NCBI GenBank assembly: GCA_021793405.1
Contig: JAJYSV010000043.1
Span: forward strand, 1-35,540
Origin: Acidobacteriota bacterium
GTDB taxonomy: Bacteria > Acidobacteriota > Terriglobia > Terriglobales > Acidobacteriaceae
Direction: 5' to 3'
Length of the DNA stretch: 35,540 nt
In this document: positions 27,399 through 35,540 of the stretch, piece by piece
How positions within the stretch are numbered: position 1 is the stretch's first letter
Layout of the letters: every line of letters begins with the position of its first letter
Made by a program: the position numbers and the translations under genes
Notes under the pieces: model-generated
Database searches by the model: none
What the model saw: only the letters and a program-made list of their open reading frames with translations
Told to the model about the DNA's origin: nothing

Positions 27399-28994
27399 TT
27401 ATGCAGCGGTGGTCTTCTTCGCTGGTTTGGGTTGCGCTTTCGGACTCGCCTTCTTTGCAGCTTGCGCCTTCTCTTTCGCGGTGAACTCCTGCTTCACTTT
27501 GAGAGCGATGGCGTCAGTGTCCACCTTATAATGCTCGGCTGCTTCCTTGAGCACGTTGCTGGCATCCGGCTGCGTCCGCGCTGAATGGAGAATGACCATC
27601 TCCATCAGCAGCCGTGCGAGTTCGCCTTCCTCGGCTTTGCGGATGTAGGCAGATAGCAGCCTCGGAATCGAGTCACTGTCTTTTGCCTTCTTGATGCCGC
27701 GATTGCGGGCGACAACCTCCAGCCGCCGTTCGTCCAGCATGGTTGCAACCCGTTCCACGATAAAAAGCAGGTCGCGTTTCATCAGCCGCACGGGAACGGC
27801 GGCGACAATGGCATTCAGGACGCGCAAGCCAGTTGCCTGGGCCAGTGCTTCCTCGCGACGCTGCTTCTCCTGCTCGGCCTTCCCATTGGTATCTGTGGTA
27901 GGCTTCTGCTTTTTGGGGTGGTGAACCGGGCAGTTCGCATCGGCACAGATTTTGCGGAGTTCGCCTTTCTCGGTGCCTTCCGTGATGATGGCCTCGGTCG
28001 TGGATTTGCAAGTCTTGTACTCCGGCCAGTCGCGCTGCTTGTTGTTCTGCGGTTTCTCCTGCTTGATCTCGATGTACTGGTTGCGCGGGATGGCCGCGCT
28101 ACCTGCGGCTGGTTGGCCGTAAGCAGCGGAGATTTGTACCAGCTTTGGTTTCGCCGCGAGGGTCTTCGCAACGTGCGCGTCCACCTTGGTCTGGTAGCAA
28201 GCGGGGTCGGTACAAGCGTCCTGCTGAATGTCCGCAAATAGCAGCTTGTTGTGTCCCGTCCGCTTGGGACAATCGAGACAAGCGCCAGCTTGTGGGTTGA
28301 GGGTCGCGTCACTTTTGGAAAATGGCGCGTCCTTCAAGATAAGTAGGATGTTGTGTTCGATCCATTGCTGGAGATTGCGGACGGGGAGCAAGATACGTTT
28401 GCTCTTGCTGCCGCCTCCCCAGTCTTCACGGAAGCAAGCGGCGAGTGCCTGTTCCTGTTCTGCTGGCTGGAGTTTTGCCAGTAGCAGCGCATGGCCAACG
28501 CCGATTTCATCTTTGTAAAATGCCTCGACCACTGCCGGAGAAAGTTCCGTCAGCTTAAGGCGTTGCGCGACATAGGTGGGTGATTTTCCTGTCTTGGCCG
28601 CGATCTGCTCGATGGAGTATTTCGGCTCCTCCAGATTGAGCAAAGCGCGGAAACCCTGCGCTTCCTCCAGTGGATGCACGTCCCGCCGCTGGAGATTCTC
28701 GATCAACTGCGCCTCCAGTGCTTCCGCGTCGGTAAGGTTGACGATGCGGACGGGGATGGTTTCAGACTCGGCCATTTGCGCGGCGCGGTAACGCCGTGCT
28801 CCGGCAACGATCTCGAAGCTGCGTTCATTCAAAGGCCGCACAAGCAGGGGCGAGAGAACGCCCTGACTGCGAATGCTTGCGGCCAGTTCTTTGAGGGCCG
28901 CATCCTCGAAGATGCGGCGTGGGTTGGTCTTCGATTCGGTCAATACGGCGAGTGGAAGGTTGCGGTATTCGCTGGTTGCGATAGAGGTAGACAT
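27399..28994 (-). CDS. ParB/RepB/Spo0J-family protein with cysteine clusters
   Basis: 531 residues from an ATG with AAAGGAG upstream. The N-terminal ParB/sulfiredoxin-like nucleotide domain shows T-N-P-R-R-I-F, G-V-L-S-P-L-L-V-R-P and the G-A-R-R-Y-R-A box (65-71), then E-N-L-Q-R-R-D-V-H-P-L-E-E. A KorB/ParB-type HTH follows (Y-S-I-E-Q-I-A-A-K-T-G-K-S-P-T-Y-V). Unlike Spo0J, it carries cysteine pairs that look metal-binding: C239/C242 with C261/C266, and C350-x4-C355-x2-H358-H359. The tail is Lys/Ala/Pro-rich. No parA is adjacent. This type is found on plasmids and integrative elements, where it may aid stability or regulate transfer genes. The gene lies 80 bases after ardC on the same strand. 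Confidence 0.85.
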   Translation of the reverse strand: MSTSIATSEYRNLPLAVLTESKTNPRRIFEDAALKELAASIRSQGVLSPLLVRPLNERSFEIVAGARRYRAAQMAESETIPVRIVNLTDAEALEAQLIENLQRRDVHPLEEAQGFRALLNLEEPKYSIEQIAAKTGKSPTYVAQRLKLTELSPAVVEAFYKDEIGVGHALLLAKLQPAEQEQALAACFREDWGGGSKSKRILLPVRNLQQWIEHNILLILKDAPFSKSDATLNPQAGACLDCPKRTGHNKLLFADIQQDACTDPACYQTKVDAHVAKTLAAKPKLVQISAAYGQPAAGSAAIPRNQYIEIKQEKPQNNKQRDWPEYKTCKSTTEAIITEGTEKGELRKICADANCPVHHPKKQKPTTDTNGKAEQEKQRREEALAQATGLRVLNAIVAAVPVRLMKRDLLFIVERVATMLDERRLEVVARNRGIKKAKDSDSIPRLLSAYIRKAEEGELARLLMEMVILHSARTQPDASNVLKEAAEHYKVDTDAIALKVKQEFTAKEKAQAAKKASPKAQPKPAKKTTAA

Positions 28995-29074
28995 GATGGC
29001 TTCTCCTTTGTGTGGACGTGCGTGGATAGGGAGAGCGGACAGCCGTTGGCCGTCCGCCCATTGGTTGCGGTGGA

Positions 29075-29983
29075 CTAGCTGGCGGCTGCCATTGCATCTT
29101 GCGGTTGCTGTTCCTCCGTCTCCGGCTTCGTTTCCAAAGCGGCCAGAATGACGGCAGAGGCTTTCTGGATGACCTCAAGGCTTTCAGCCAGCAGCGATGC
29201 GTTGCCGTGGTAAAGCTGGATGTAATCGGCGGACGCGGTTCCCGTCTGGAGGCCAACGGCCTTGCTCACTACAAACGCGATGGCCTCGGCTTCGGTCTCG
29301 CGGACTGTCTTGGTGGTCTGAGTGCGGCGTTCGGCTTTGTGCAACATCTCGTGAGCTAACTCATGCACAAGGGTTGCGAACTCCTCGGCCTTCGACTGAC
29401 CGGGAAGCAAAACAATCTTGCCACCATAGCTCATGCCCATTGCTGGCGCGATGCGTTCGTTGAACTCCAGCTCGATGCCTTGCGCGGTGATGAAGTCAAT
29501 TAGACGGTCGCGCTGTTCGCCGACTTCGCCCTTTACGCCGTCCATGCCGGGAAGTTCTTTGCCTTCGGTCTGCAAAACATCGAAGACATAGACGGCGCGA
29601 AAGCCAACTAAGACAGGCACGTTTTGTTTGGTGATGTCCTGCTCTGCCTCGGCATCCTTCTTGCGCTTGGTGCCGATCATGGGCGCGAGAATTTGAATGC
29701 CTTTCTCGCCTTTCTTCACGCGGCGACCAAGCTGGTTCCACGCATACAGTCCGGCAACGCGGGTTGCATCGGGCTTCTGGCGTGCAATCTGGAGAATGTT
29801 TCCAAAGCTGTAGTTGTGAAAGTTACTCATGGCTGTCAGATACGCCGTGAGTGAGTCGCTCTGTCCCGCCTCAAGCTGCTCGATGAGGAAGTCCACATTT
29901 TCGCGGATGAGTTTCTGCGTCGCGTTTTCATTGCGCGGCGTGCCTGTGCTGTTGCTGCTGCGATTGTTGTTGGTTGATAACAT
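29075..29983 (-). CDS. ardC: ArdC-family antirestriction protein (ssDNA-binding domain plus metallopeptidase)
   Basis: 302 residues from the ATG at 29983, directly after AAGGAG. A longer frame from 30142 is not protein-like. The N-terminal ssDNA-binding domain has S-N-F-H-N-Y-S-F-G-N-I-L and V-A-G-L-Y-A-W-N-Q-L-G-R-R-V-K-K-G-E-K-G-I. The C-terminal zincin-like domain has H-E-L-A-H at 207-211 and the downstream glutamate ligand region E-T-E-A-E-A-I-A-F (230-238). ArdC proteins from plasmids protect incoming single-stranded DNA and can blunt type I restriction. It begins about 500 bases from hsdR, transcribed away from it, so it is probably a transfer gene of the element. The parB-like gene follows. 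Confidence 0.9.
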   Translation of the reverse strand: MLSTNNNRSSNSTGTPRNENATQKLIRENVDFLIEQLEAGQSDSLTAYLTAMSNFHNYSFGNILQIARQKPDATRVAGLYAWNQLGRRVKKGEKGIQILAPMIGTKRKKDAEAEQDITKQNVPVLVGFRAVYVFDVLQTEGKELPGMDGVKGEVGEQRDRLIDFITAQGIELEFNERIAPAMGMSYGGKIVLLPGQSKAEEFATLVHELAHEMLHKAERRTQTTKTVRETEAEAIAFVVSKAVGLQTGTASADYIQLYHGNASLLAESLEVIQKASAVILAALETKPETEEQQPQDAMAAAS

Positions 29984-30014
29984 TGTTTTTCTCCTTGGTG
30001 TCCCGTTTGGGAGT

Positions 30015-30047
30015 GGTTTGTCCTTCACAAAGCGCAGCGGACAAACC
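30015..30047. repeat. Perfect 9-bp inverted repeat GGTTTGTCC/GGACAAACC upstream of ardC
   Basis: GGTTTGTCC at 30015-30023 and GGACAAACC at 30039-30047 with a 15-base loop. A smaller palindrome TCCC-gttt-GGGA stands at 30001-30012 and CCCG-gacgaa-CGGG at 30046-30059. They lie within 80 bases of the ardC start, in its leader or promoter. Confidence 0.6.
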
Positions 30048-30114
30048 CGGACGAACGGGCACCAAGGCAGAACGAGGGCAGCGGAGGTGGGAGGCTGGAG
30101 GGTGGGCGCGGCAA

Positions 30115-30142
30115 GTGCCAAACACGTACCATCGTTTGGCAC
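30115..30142. repeat. Perfect 9-bp inverted repeat GTGCCAAAC/GTTTGGCAC (operator or origin candidate)
   Basis: GTGCCAAAC at 30115-30123 and GTTTGGCAC at 30134-30142 are separated by ten bases, giving a centre-to-centre distance of 19 bases, suited to a dimeric regulator. It could be the operator of ardC or hsdR, or part of a transfer origin. It does not match the canonical chromosomal parS sequence. Confidence 0.55.
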
Positions 30143-30174
30143 GCAGACGGCGCTGGCCCGAACGGACGCAGAAA

Positions 30175-30207
30175 GGCCCGTTCAGCGCAGCTTCATGCGC
30201 TGGGCCG
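30175..30207. repeat. Interrupted hairpin GGCCC/AGCGCA with TGCGCT/GGGCC
   Basis: AGCGCA-gcttca-TGCGCT forms the inner stem. Flanking GGCCC and GGGCC extend it with a four-base bulge (GTTC) on the left arm. It is the last of four hairpins in the ardC-hsdR spacer. Confidence 0.4.
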
Positions 30208-30499
30208 TCACCGGAGCGGCACGAAGTGGAAAAAAGACGCGCGCAGCGCCTACTGAGCTTTTGTTTTGAAGTCACGACATTTCGATTTGGGATCACTCAG
30301 GACGCTGGAAGTGGCCTCAAATGTAGACATGCAGTGGGGATACAAAGACATCCGTTGATCGAGAGCAGTCCCGTGGCGCGACGGTGAGTGCTATGCTTAT
30401 ATCCGCAAGATGCTGAACGGGAATGCCTTAATAGCGAGCCGGCAGGATCGTTTTTTCAGTCCGAAAGTACAGGCCAGCGTCCAGATTCTCTGACGAATT

Positions 30500-33031
30500 A
30501 TGAAAGAAGCGACAGCACGCATCAAGATCAATCATCTCCTCAATGCAGCGGGGTGGCGCTTCTTCCCGGAAGGCAAGCAGCCAGCGAATATACGGCTGGA
30601 GCAGACTGTCAACATCACCGAAAGTGAACTGGATGCTCTCGGTCAGGATTTTGAAAAGACGACGAAGGGTTTCATCGACTTTCTCTTGCTCAACGAAAAG
30701 GGCTTCCCGCTGATCGTCCTTGAAGCGAAGGCCGAAGACAAGAATCCTTTGGTCGGCAAGGAGCAGGCTCGTCGCTATGCACGCTCGCAAAATTGCCGTT
30801 TCGTGATTCTCTCGAATGGAAATCTCCACTACTTCTGGGACCTGGAGCGTGGAAATCCATACGTTATAACTTCTTTTCCGTCACCGGTATCCGTGGTCAG
30901 CTATCAGCACGTCACGCCCGATCCGCAGCGCATTGTCGAGGAACAAGTAAAGGACGACTATATTGTTCTCACACAACGTCCGGGGTATCAATCTGAGGCA
31001 GCGTGGCTGAATCAGGCCGAGCGTTCTGACTTTATCGCGACCAACAGGCTGCGATTTCTTCGGCCTTACCAAATAAGAGCCGTACATGCAGTCCAGTCAG
31101 CGGTTCAGACAGGCAAAGACAGATTCCTGTTTGAAATGGCGACAGGCACAGGAAAGACACTTACCGCCGCCGCAATCATCAAACTCTTTTTGCGCTCTGG
31201 GAATGCCGGGAGAGTTCTCTTTCTCGTAGATCGCCTGGAACTTGAGGATCAGGCAAAGAAGGCTTTTGCCGCCGTCCTCTCCAACGACTACAAGACCGTT
31301 ATCTTCAAGGAGAATCGGGACGACTGGCGACATGCTGAAATTGTTGTCAGCACTGTTCAGTCCTTTCTCTTTAACAATAAGTATCAGACGCTCTTTTCGC
31401 CGACTGATTTTGACTTCGTCATCTCCGACGAAGCACATCGCTCTATAGGCGGAAATGCTCGTGCCGTCTTTGACTATTTCATCGGCTACAAGCTCGGCCT
31501 GACGGCAACGCCACGGGATTACCTCAAGAAGTTTGACAGAGTGAATCCCAAGACGAAAGACCCTGGGGAGTACGAGCGGCGTCTCCTGCTCGATACCTAC
31601 AGAACCTTTGGATGCGAGGATAGCCAGCCGACGTTTCGCTACACCTTGCTGGATGGCGTCAAGGATGGCTACCTCATCAATCCAACGATTGTCGATGCCA
31701 GGACTGGTATCACCACGCAGCTTCTGTCGGAGCAAGGCTTCGTCGTCGATTTCAAGGATGAAAACGGCGGCGATCAGAGTGCCAGCTACAGGCAAAGCGA
31801 GTTTGAGCGCAAGTTTTTTGCCGATGCGACGAACAAGCTGTTTTGCAAGACATTCCTTGAACACGCTTATCGCGATCCCATCAGTGGCGAGATCGGGAAG
31901 TCCATCATCTTTGCCGTGAGCCAGAACCACGCCGCGAAACTGGCGCAGATTCTCAATCAGATGGCGGACATCATGTTTCTGGGGAAATATCAGTCGGACT
32001 TTGCTGTACAGGTCACGTCACAGATTGATAACGCGCAGCAGATGACCATCAACTTTACGAACAATAAACTGCTTGGCTCAGGAAATTTCATTTCCTCATA
32101 CAAGACCAGCAAGGCTCGCGTCTGTGTCACTGTTGGCATGATGACAACCGGTTACGATTGCCCGGACATCCTGAATTTGGGTCTTTTCCGGCCAATCTTT
32201 TCTCCAACAGATTTTATCCAGATTAAAGGTCGGGGCACGCGCAAGCACAGCTTTCCTGAAGAGCTTTTCGATGATGCGCACAAGGCAGACATCGCGGCTT
32301 TAGAGAAAACCGCGTACAAGCTATTCGACTTCTTCGCCAACTGCCAATACTTTGAAGAGGAGTTCAACTACGACGAGGTCATCAGGCTCCCGAAACCCAC
32401 TGGACCGGGAGAGCCCGTAGAAGGCGGCACCCCAGTCATAATCGGGGGCACCTACGATCACGCCGGCGACGATATTCTTTCGACTATTAAAGAGGAGGTC
32501 GTTGGACCGGAGGGGATGCGGATCGACCGCATGTTCTTCGCTCGGTTTGAAGACGCGGTTCGAGAGAATCCAATCATTGCAGCCAGTGTGGAAGCGGGCC
32601 AGTGGGATCGCGTGATTGACTACATCAATCGAGAGGTGTTCGATAAACCATCAGAGTTCTACACGCTCGACAAACTTCGCCGGGCCGCAGATGTAGATCG
32701 GCGACTCACGCTGCGGGAGATTCTTGAAAAGGTCTTCGGCTTGATTCCGCGCTTCAAATCCAAGGATGAGCTTCTGGAAGAAGAGTTCGCCAAGTTTGTC
32801 GCCGATTACAAGCCAGAAGAGTCGGAGGCGATTCCCGCAATTAAAAATTACTTCAAGGCTTACGTTTCCAGCGATCAGATTCGGCACATTATTGAGACCA
32901 AAGACTACGCTGATTTAGCGACCAATTCCATTCTCTCCAGCCGCGACTTCAAAGAGGTTCCGGTGGCCTACAGGACGCTCATTCCTGAATACATCAAGGA
33001 CTACGTCTCATTGAATCAGTTCGCTCCATAG
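30500..33031 (+). CDS. hsdR: Type I restriction enzyme HsdR (EcoEI-like) subunit
   Basis: 843 residues. The N-terminal nuclease core has F-I-D-F-L-L (D60) and V-L-E-A-K (E75, K77), the PD-(D/E)-x-K pattern. The helicase motor follows, with R-P-Y-Q-I-R-A-V, Walker A A-T-G-T-G-K-T (about 214-220), D-E-A-H (310-313), then T-A-T-P and D-E-A-H-R-S-I-G-G. Later motifs include M-M-T-T-G-Y-D-C-P-D and I-Q-I-K-G-R-G-T-R, the motif VI region. The C-terminus matches the EcoEI-type helical domain. HsdR translocates DNA and cuts at a distance when the recognition site is unmethylated. Its stop is 8 bases before the start of the hsdMS fusion gene, so the two form an operon. Confidence 0.95.
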   Translation: MKEATARIKINHLLNAAGWRFFPEGKQPANIRLEQTVNITESELDALGQDFEKTTKGFIDFLLLNEKGFPLIVLEAKAEDKNPLVGKEQARRYARSQNCRFVILSNGNLHYFWDLERGNPYVITSFPSPVSVVSYQHVTPDPQRIVEEQVKDDYIVLTQRPGYQSEAAWLNQAERSDFIATNRLRFLRPYQIRAVHAVQSAVQTGKDRFLFEMATGTGKTLTAAAIIKLFLRSGNAGRVLFLVDRLELEDQAKKAFAAVLSNDYKTVIFKENRDDWRHAEIVVSTVQSFLFNNKYQTLFSPTDFDFVISDEAHRSIGGNARAVFDYFIGYKLGLTATPRDYLKKFDRVNPKTKDPGEYERRLLLDTYRTFGCEDSQPTFRYTLLDGVKDGYLINPTIVDARTGITTQLLSEQGFVVDFKDENGGDQSASYRQSEFERKFFADATNKLFCKTFLEHAYRDPISGEIGKSIIFAVSQNHAAKLAQILNQMADIMFLGKYQSDFAVQVTSQIDNAQQMTINFTNNKLLGSGNFISSYKTSKARVCVTVGMMTTGYDCPDILNLGLFRPIFSPTDFIQIKGRGTRKHSFPEELFDDAHKADIAALEKTAYKLFDFFANCQYFEEEFNYDEVIRLPKPTGPGEPVEGGTPVIIGGTYDHAGDDILSTIKEEVVGPEGMRIDRMFFARFEDAVRENPIIAASVEAGQWDRVIDYINREVFDKPSEFYTLDKLRRAADVDRRLTLREILEKVFGLIPRFKSKDELLEEEFAKFVADYKPEESEAIPAIKNYFKAYVSSDQIRHIIETKDYADLATNSILSSRDFKEVPVAYRTLIPEYIKDYVSLNQFAP

Positions 33032-33039
33032 AGGACATA

Positions 33040-35448
33040 TTGTTAGATACGAACACGAAACGAAGGATCGATACTGCGCGAGACATTCTCGTAGGCAAGG
33101 TGCCTGACCCAAAATCCCAAGTGGAACAGATTACCATCGCCCTCATCTACAAGTTCATGGATGACATGGACGCAGAATCGGAGGAGATGGGTGGAAAGCG
33201 AAAATTCTTCACCGGGAAATTTGCGCGCTACGGCTGGGCAAAGCTCATGCGTTCTGGTCTCGGCGGACATGAGATGCTCAATCTTTATGCGGAAGGCATT
33301 ACCAAGATGCCGGAGAACCCCGGCATCCCGCTGCTGTTTCGAGAAATCTTCAAGAATGCCTACCTGCCGTATCGTGACCCGGAAACGCTGAAGAGCTTCC
33401 TCAAGATCATCGACGAATTCAGTTATGACCATTCCGAGCGTCTCGGCGATGCCTTTGAGTATCTGCTCTCTGTTCTGGGTTCGCAGGGGGATGCTGGTCA
33501 GTTTCGCACGCCGCGCCACATCATCGACTTTATTGTGGCAGTCGTCGATCCCAAGAAGAATGAAACCATTCTCGATCCGGCCTGTGGCACGGCTGGCTTT
33601 TTAATCTCGTCCTACAAGCACATCCTCAGTGCTAACACGGATGCCAAAGGTAAGGTCAAGCTCACGCCGGATGAGAAGGCCCGTCTCGCCCGCAACATCA
33701 AGGGTTACGACATTTCCCCGGACATGGTGCGTCTCTCGCTGGTGAATCTGTACCTGCATGGCTTTCCTGATCCGCACATCTACGAATACGACACACTTAC
33801 ATCGGAAGAGCGCTGGAAAGAAACTGCCGATGTCATTCTTGCCAACCCGCCTTTTATGTCTCCGAAGGGCGGCATCAAGCCCCACAAGCGTTTCTCCATT
33901 GATGCCAAGCGCAGCGAAGTTCTTTTCGTGGATTACATGGCCGAACATCTCACGCCCACTGGCCGAGCCGGAATTATTGTTCCCGAAGGCATCATCTTCC
34001 AGAGCCAAGGTGCTTACAAAGACCTACGGAAGATGCTCGTAGAAAACTCCCTGGTTGCCGTGGTCTCGCTCCCGGCGGGCTGCTTCAATCCCTACTCTGG
34101 CGTAAAGACTTCCCTTTTGATCCTCGATAAGTCCCTCGCCCGGCAGAGCGATACCATCGGCTTCTTCAAGGTAGAAAACGATGGCTTCGGTCTGGGTGCC
34201 CAGCGCCGCGCCATCGAAAAAAATGATTTGCCGCAGGTCAAAGCTGAACTCGACCTTTATCTCCGCGCACTGCGGAGCCGTGAGTCGCCCGCCGATCTCC
34301 AACTGACTTACGGGCTGATCGTGCCAAAAGCAAAGATCGCAGCGAATGGCGATTACAATTTCAGTGGCGAGCGGTATCGCGAGGGTGTAGTGAGTACGCA
34401 TTCCTTTCCGCTCATTTTTCTTGGCGAAGCTGGCCTGTTCCGTGTGGAAAGTGGCGGGACTCCAAAGTCAGACATGGAAGAATATTGGAATGGAGGAATT
34501 CCATGGGCGACATTGGTGGATCTTCCAGCAACGGACTTCATATCTGAGATCTTCACTACGAAGCGGACTATTTCGGAACAAGGACTGCGCGAATCCGCTG
34601 CGAAGATGATCCCGGCAAACTCAGTCATAGTTTCGACTCGTGCGACGATTGGACGCATTGCTATCAACCGCGTTCCCATCGCGACAAATCAGGGATTCAA
34701 GAACGTCGTGATCGAAGATTCGACGCGGGCGGTGCCGGAGTATGTGGCACTCGCGCTCACTAAGCTTGTGCCTACTATGGAAGCGTGGGCGACAGGTGGC
34801 ACGTTCGCGGAGATTTCAAAATCCAAATTCTGTGAACTCCAAATCCCACTGCCGCCGCTGGAGGTGCAGAAGGAGATCGTGGCGGAAATTGAGGGCTACC
34901 AGAAAGTCATCGACGGTGCCCGCGCCGTCCTCGACAACTACCGCCCCCACATCCCCATCCATCCCGACTGGCCAATGGTCCCACTTGGCGAGCTGTGCGA
35001 GAAAATTCAATATGGACTCTCGGTTCCACTAAATACGGAAGGTTCAGGCTTCAAAACGTTTCGTATGAACGAACTTGTCGAGGGAAGTTGTGTTGATCGG
35101 GGCGAAATGAAGTGCTCCGAAATCTCAGCCAATGAGTTCAATAAATACCGGCTCACACGCGGAGACGTTCTCTTCAATCGCACGAATAGCTTTGAGCATG
35201 TAGGCCGGACCGGAATTTTCGATTTGGAAGGTGAATACTGTTTCGCGTCATACCTGATCCGGCTCATAATCTTAAAAGGCTACGCTGATCCTTTCTATGT
35301 CAACGCCTTCATGAACTCGGACGGCTTCCAGCAAGGGATCAAGCAATTTGCCAGTCGCGCGATTGGCCAGTCGAACATCAATGCCAAATCGCTTGCGAGC
35401 TATCCCATTCCTCTTCGTAAGCGTCCGGCTCTCGCCGTATGGACATAA
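33040..35448 (+). CDS. hsdM: Fused type I HsdM-HsdS (methylase plus specificity) protein, altered C-terminus
   Basis: 802 residues. The TTG start follows GAGGA. Residues 1-175 are the HsdM helical N-domain. The SAM motif I is L-D-P-A-C-G-T-A-G-F-L (178-188) and motif IV is N-P-P-F (269-272), marking an N6-adenine methylase. From about 455 the sequence is HsdS: a first target-recognition domain (S-G-G-T-P, E-Y-W-N-G-G-I-P-W), then a coiled-coil spacer L-P-P-L-E-V-Q-K-E-I-V-A-E-I-E (about 604-618), then a second domain starting W-P-M-V-P-L-G-E-L (645-652). This second domain ends at S-N-I-N-A-K-S-L-A-S-Y-P-I-P-L (residue 792), then R-K-R-P-A-L-A-V-W-T and stop, without the usual final helix. 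A fused MS subunit would need only HsdR to complete the enzyme. Confidence 0.9.
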   Translation: MLDTNTKRRIDTARDILVGKVPDPKSQVEQITIALIYKFMDDMDAESEEMGGKRKFFTGKFARYGWAKLMRSGLGGHEMLNLYAEGITKMPENPGIPLLFREIFKNAYLPYRDPETLKSFLKIIDEFSYDHSERLGDAFEYLLSVLGSQGDAGQFRTPRHIIDFIVAVVDPKKNETILDPACGTAGFLISSYKHILSANTDAKGKVKLTPDEKARLARNIKGYDISPDMVRLSLVNLYLHGFPDPHIYEYDTLTSEERWKETADVILANPPFMSPKGGIKPHKRFSIDAKRSEVLFVDYMAEHLTPTGRAGIIVPEGIIFQSQGAYKDLRKMLVENSLVAVVSLPAGCFNPYSGVKTSLLILDKSLARQSDTIGFFKVENDGFGLGAQRRAIEKNDLPQVKAELDLYLRALRSRESPADLQLTYGLIVPKAKIAANGDYNFSGERYREGVVSTHSFPLIFLGEAGLFRVESGGTPKSDMEEYWNGGIPWATLVDLPATDFISEIFTTKRTISEQGLRESAAKMIPANSVIVSTRATIGRIAINRVPIATNQGFKNVVIEDSTRAVPEYVALALTKLVPTMEAWATGGTFAEISKSKFCELQIPLPPLEVQKEIVAEIEGYQKVIDGARAVLDNYRPHIPIHPDWPMVPLGELCEKIQYGLSVPLNTEGSGFKTFRMNELVEGSCVDRGEMKCSEISANEFNKYRLTRGDVLFNRTNSFEHVGRTGIFDLEGEYCFASYLIRLIILKGYADPFYVNAFMNSDGFQQGIKQFASRAIGQSNINAKSLASYPIPLRKRPALAVWT

Positions 35449-35540
35449 GCGTGTGCGTGGGCGACGATCTGTTTGTGAGCGATGCGATTGAAGTTGGTGT
35501 GGATGGTGGCCGGGCGAAGCGGGTGTATCGCACGGCGGAG

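Larger units (their letters stand above)
29984..30499. other. 516-base divergent intergenic region with hairpins between ardC and hsdR
   Basis: No gene is supported here: a rightward 146-codon frame is antisense to ardC or crosses this spacer and is not protein-like. The region holds several inverted repeats, listed separately, and must include the divergent promoters for ardC and hsdR. It is noticeably GC-rich between 30040 and 30250. Confidence 0.5.

Noticed and set aside
20761-35540. CRISPR array or tRNA 3'-end duplicate within the island
   Set aside because: I looked for regularly spaced repeats and for a second copy of the tRNA-fMet 3' end by eye and saw none.

Overview
The window looks like a chromosomal segment of an Acidobacteriota bacterium, probably of the Terriglobales/Acidobacteriales type. 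This is inferred from gene content, not from a search: a Gfo/Idh/MocA oxidoreductase next to a DUF1080 protein, a ygfZ-DUF1844-MBL-ribF cluster, and a sigma factor/zf-HC2 anti-sigma/DUF3106 run. Base composition is moderately GC-rich by eye. The window splits into a housekeeping left part (1 to about 20.7 kb) and an integrated mobile island (about 20.7 kb to the right edge and beyond).

Left part. A truncated sugar-type oxidoreductase and a secreted DUF1080 protein read rightward and converge on a periplasmic c-type cytochrome/helix-hairpin-helix protein. Next is a dead transposase scar (2.70-3.17 kb) in which an IS1595-type fragment runs in frame into the C-terminus of an IS481-type transposase. 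A leftward cluster follows: ygfZ-like, DUF1844, PhnP-like MBL hydrolase and ribF. A secreted HExxH metalloprotease candidate is divergent from it. Methylthioadenosine phosphorylase, a PfkB kinase and a GT-C-like membrane protein then read rightward and end at a strong bidirectional terminator at 12.28 kb. Beyond it are a secreted glycine-zipper-like protein (leftward), enolase (rightward), a second large polytopic membrane protein (leftward), tRNA-Val(CAC) (leftward) and the rightward sigma/anti-sigma/DUF3106 cluster.

Right part. The initiator tRNA-Met (20609-20685) is followed 75 bp later by a convergently oriented tyrosine integrase and an excisionase-like HTH protein, the usual layout of an element integrated into a tRNA 3' end. 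Its cargo includes a LysR regulator, a two-gene SIR2-HerA anti-phage module (24060-26953), an accessory ParB-like protein with cysteine clusters, an ArdC-type antirestriction protein, and a type I restriction-modification cassette in which the methylase and specificity subunits are fused into one 802-residue protein. A cluster of perfect inverted repeats lies between ardC and hsdR. The distal end of the island is not in the window. It therefore carries both defence (SIR2-HerA, type I RM) and counter-defence (ArdC), as expected of an integrative mobile element.

The most notable items are the SIR2-HerA pair, the fused HsdM-HsdS with an abruptly altered C-terminus near the right edge, the chimeric transposase scar, the hairpin cluster beside ardC, and the initiator tRNA that seems to start almost at its own promoter's transcription start.
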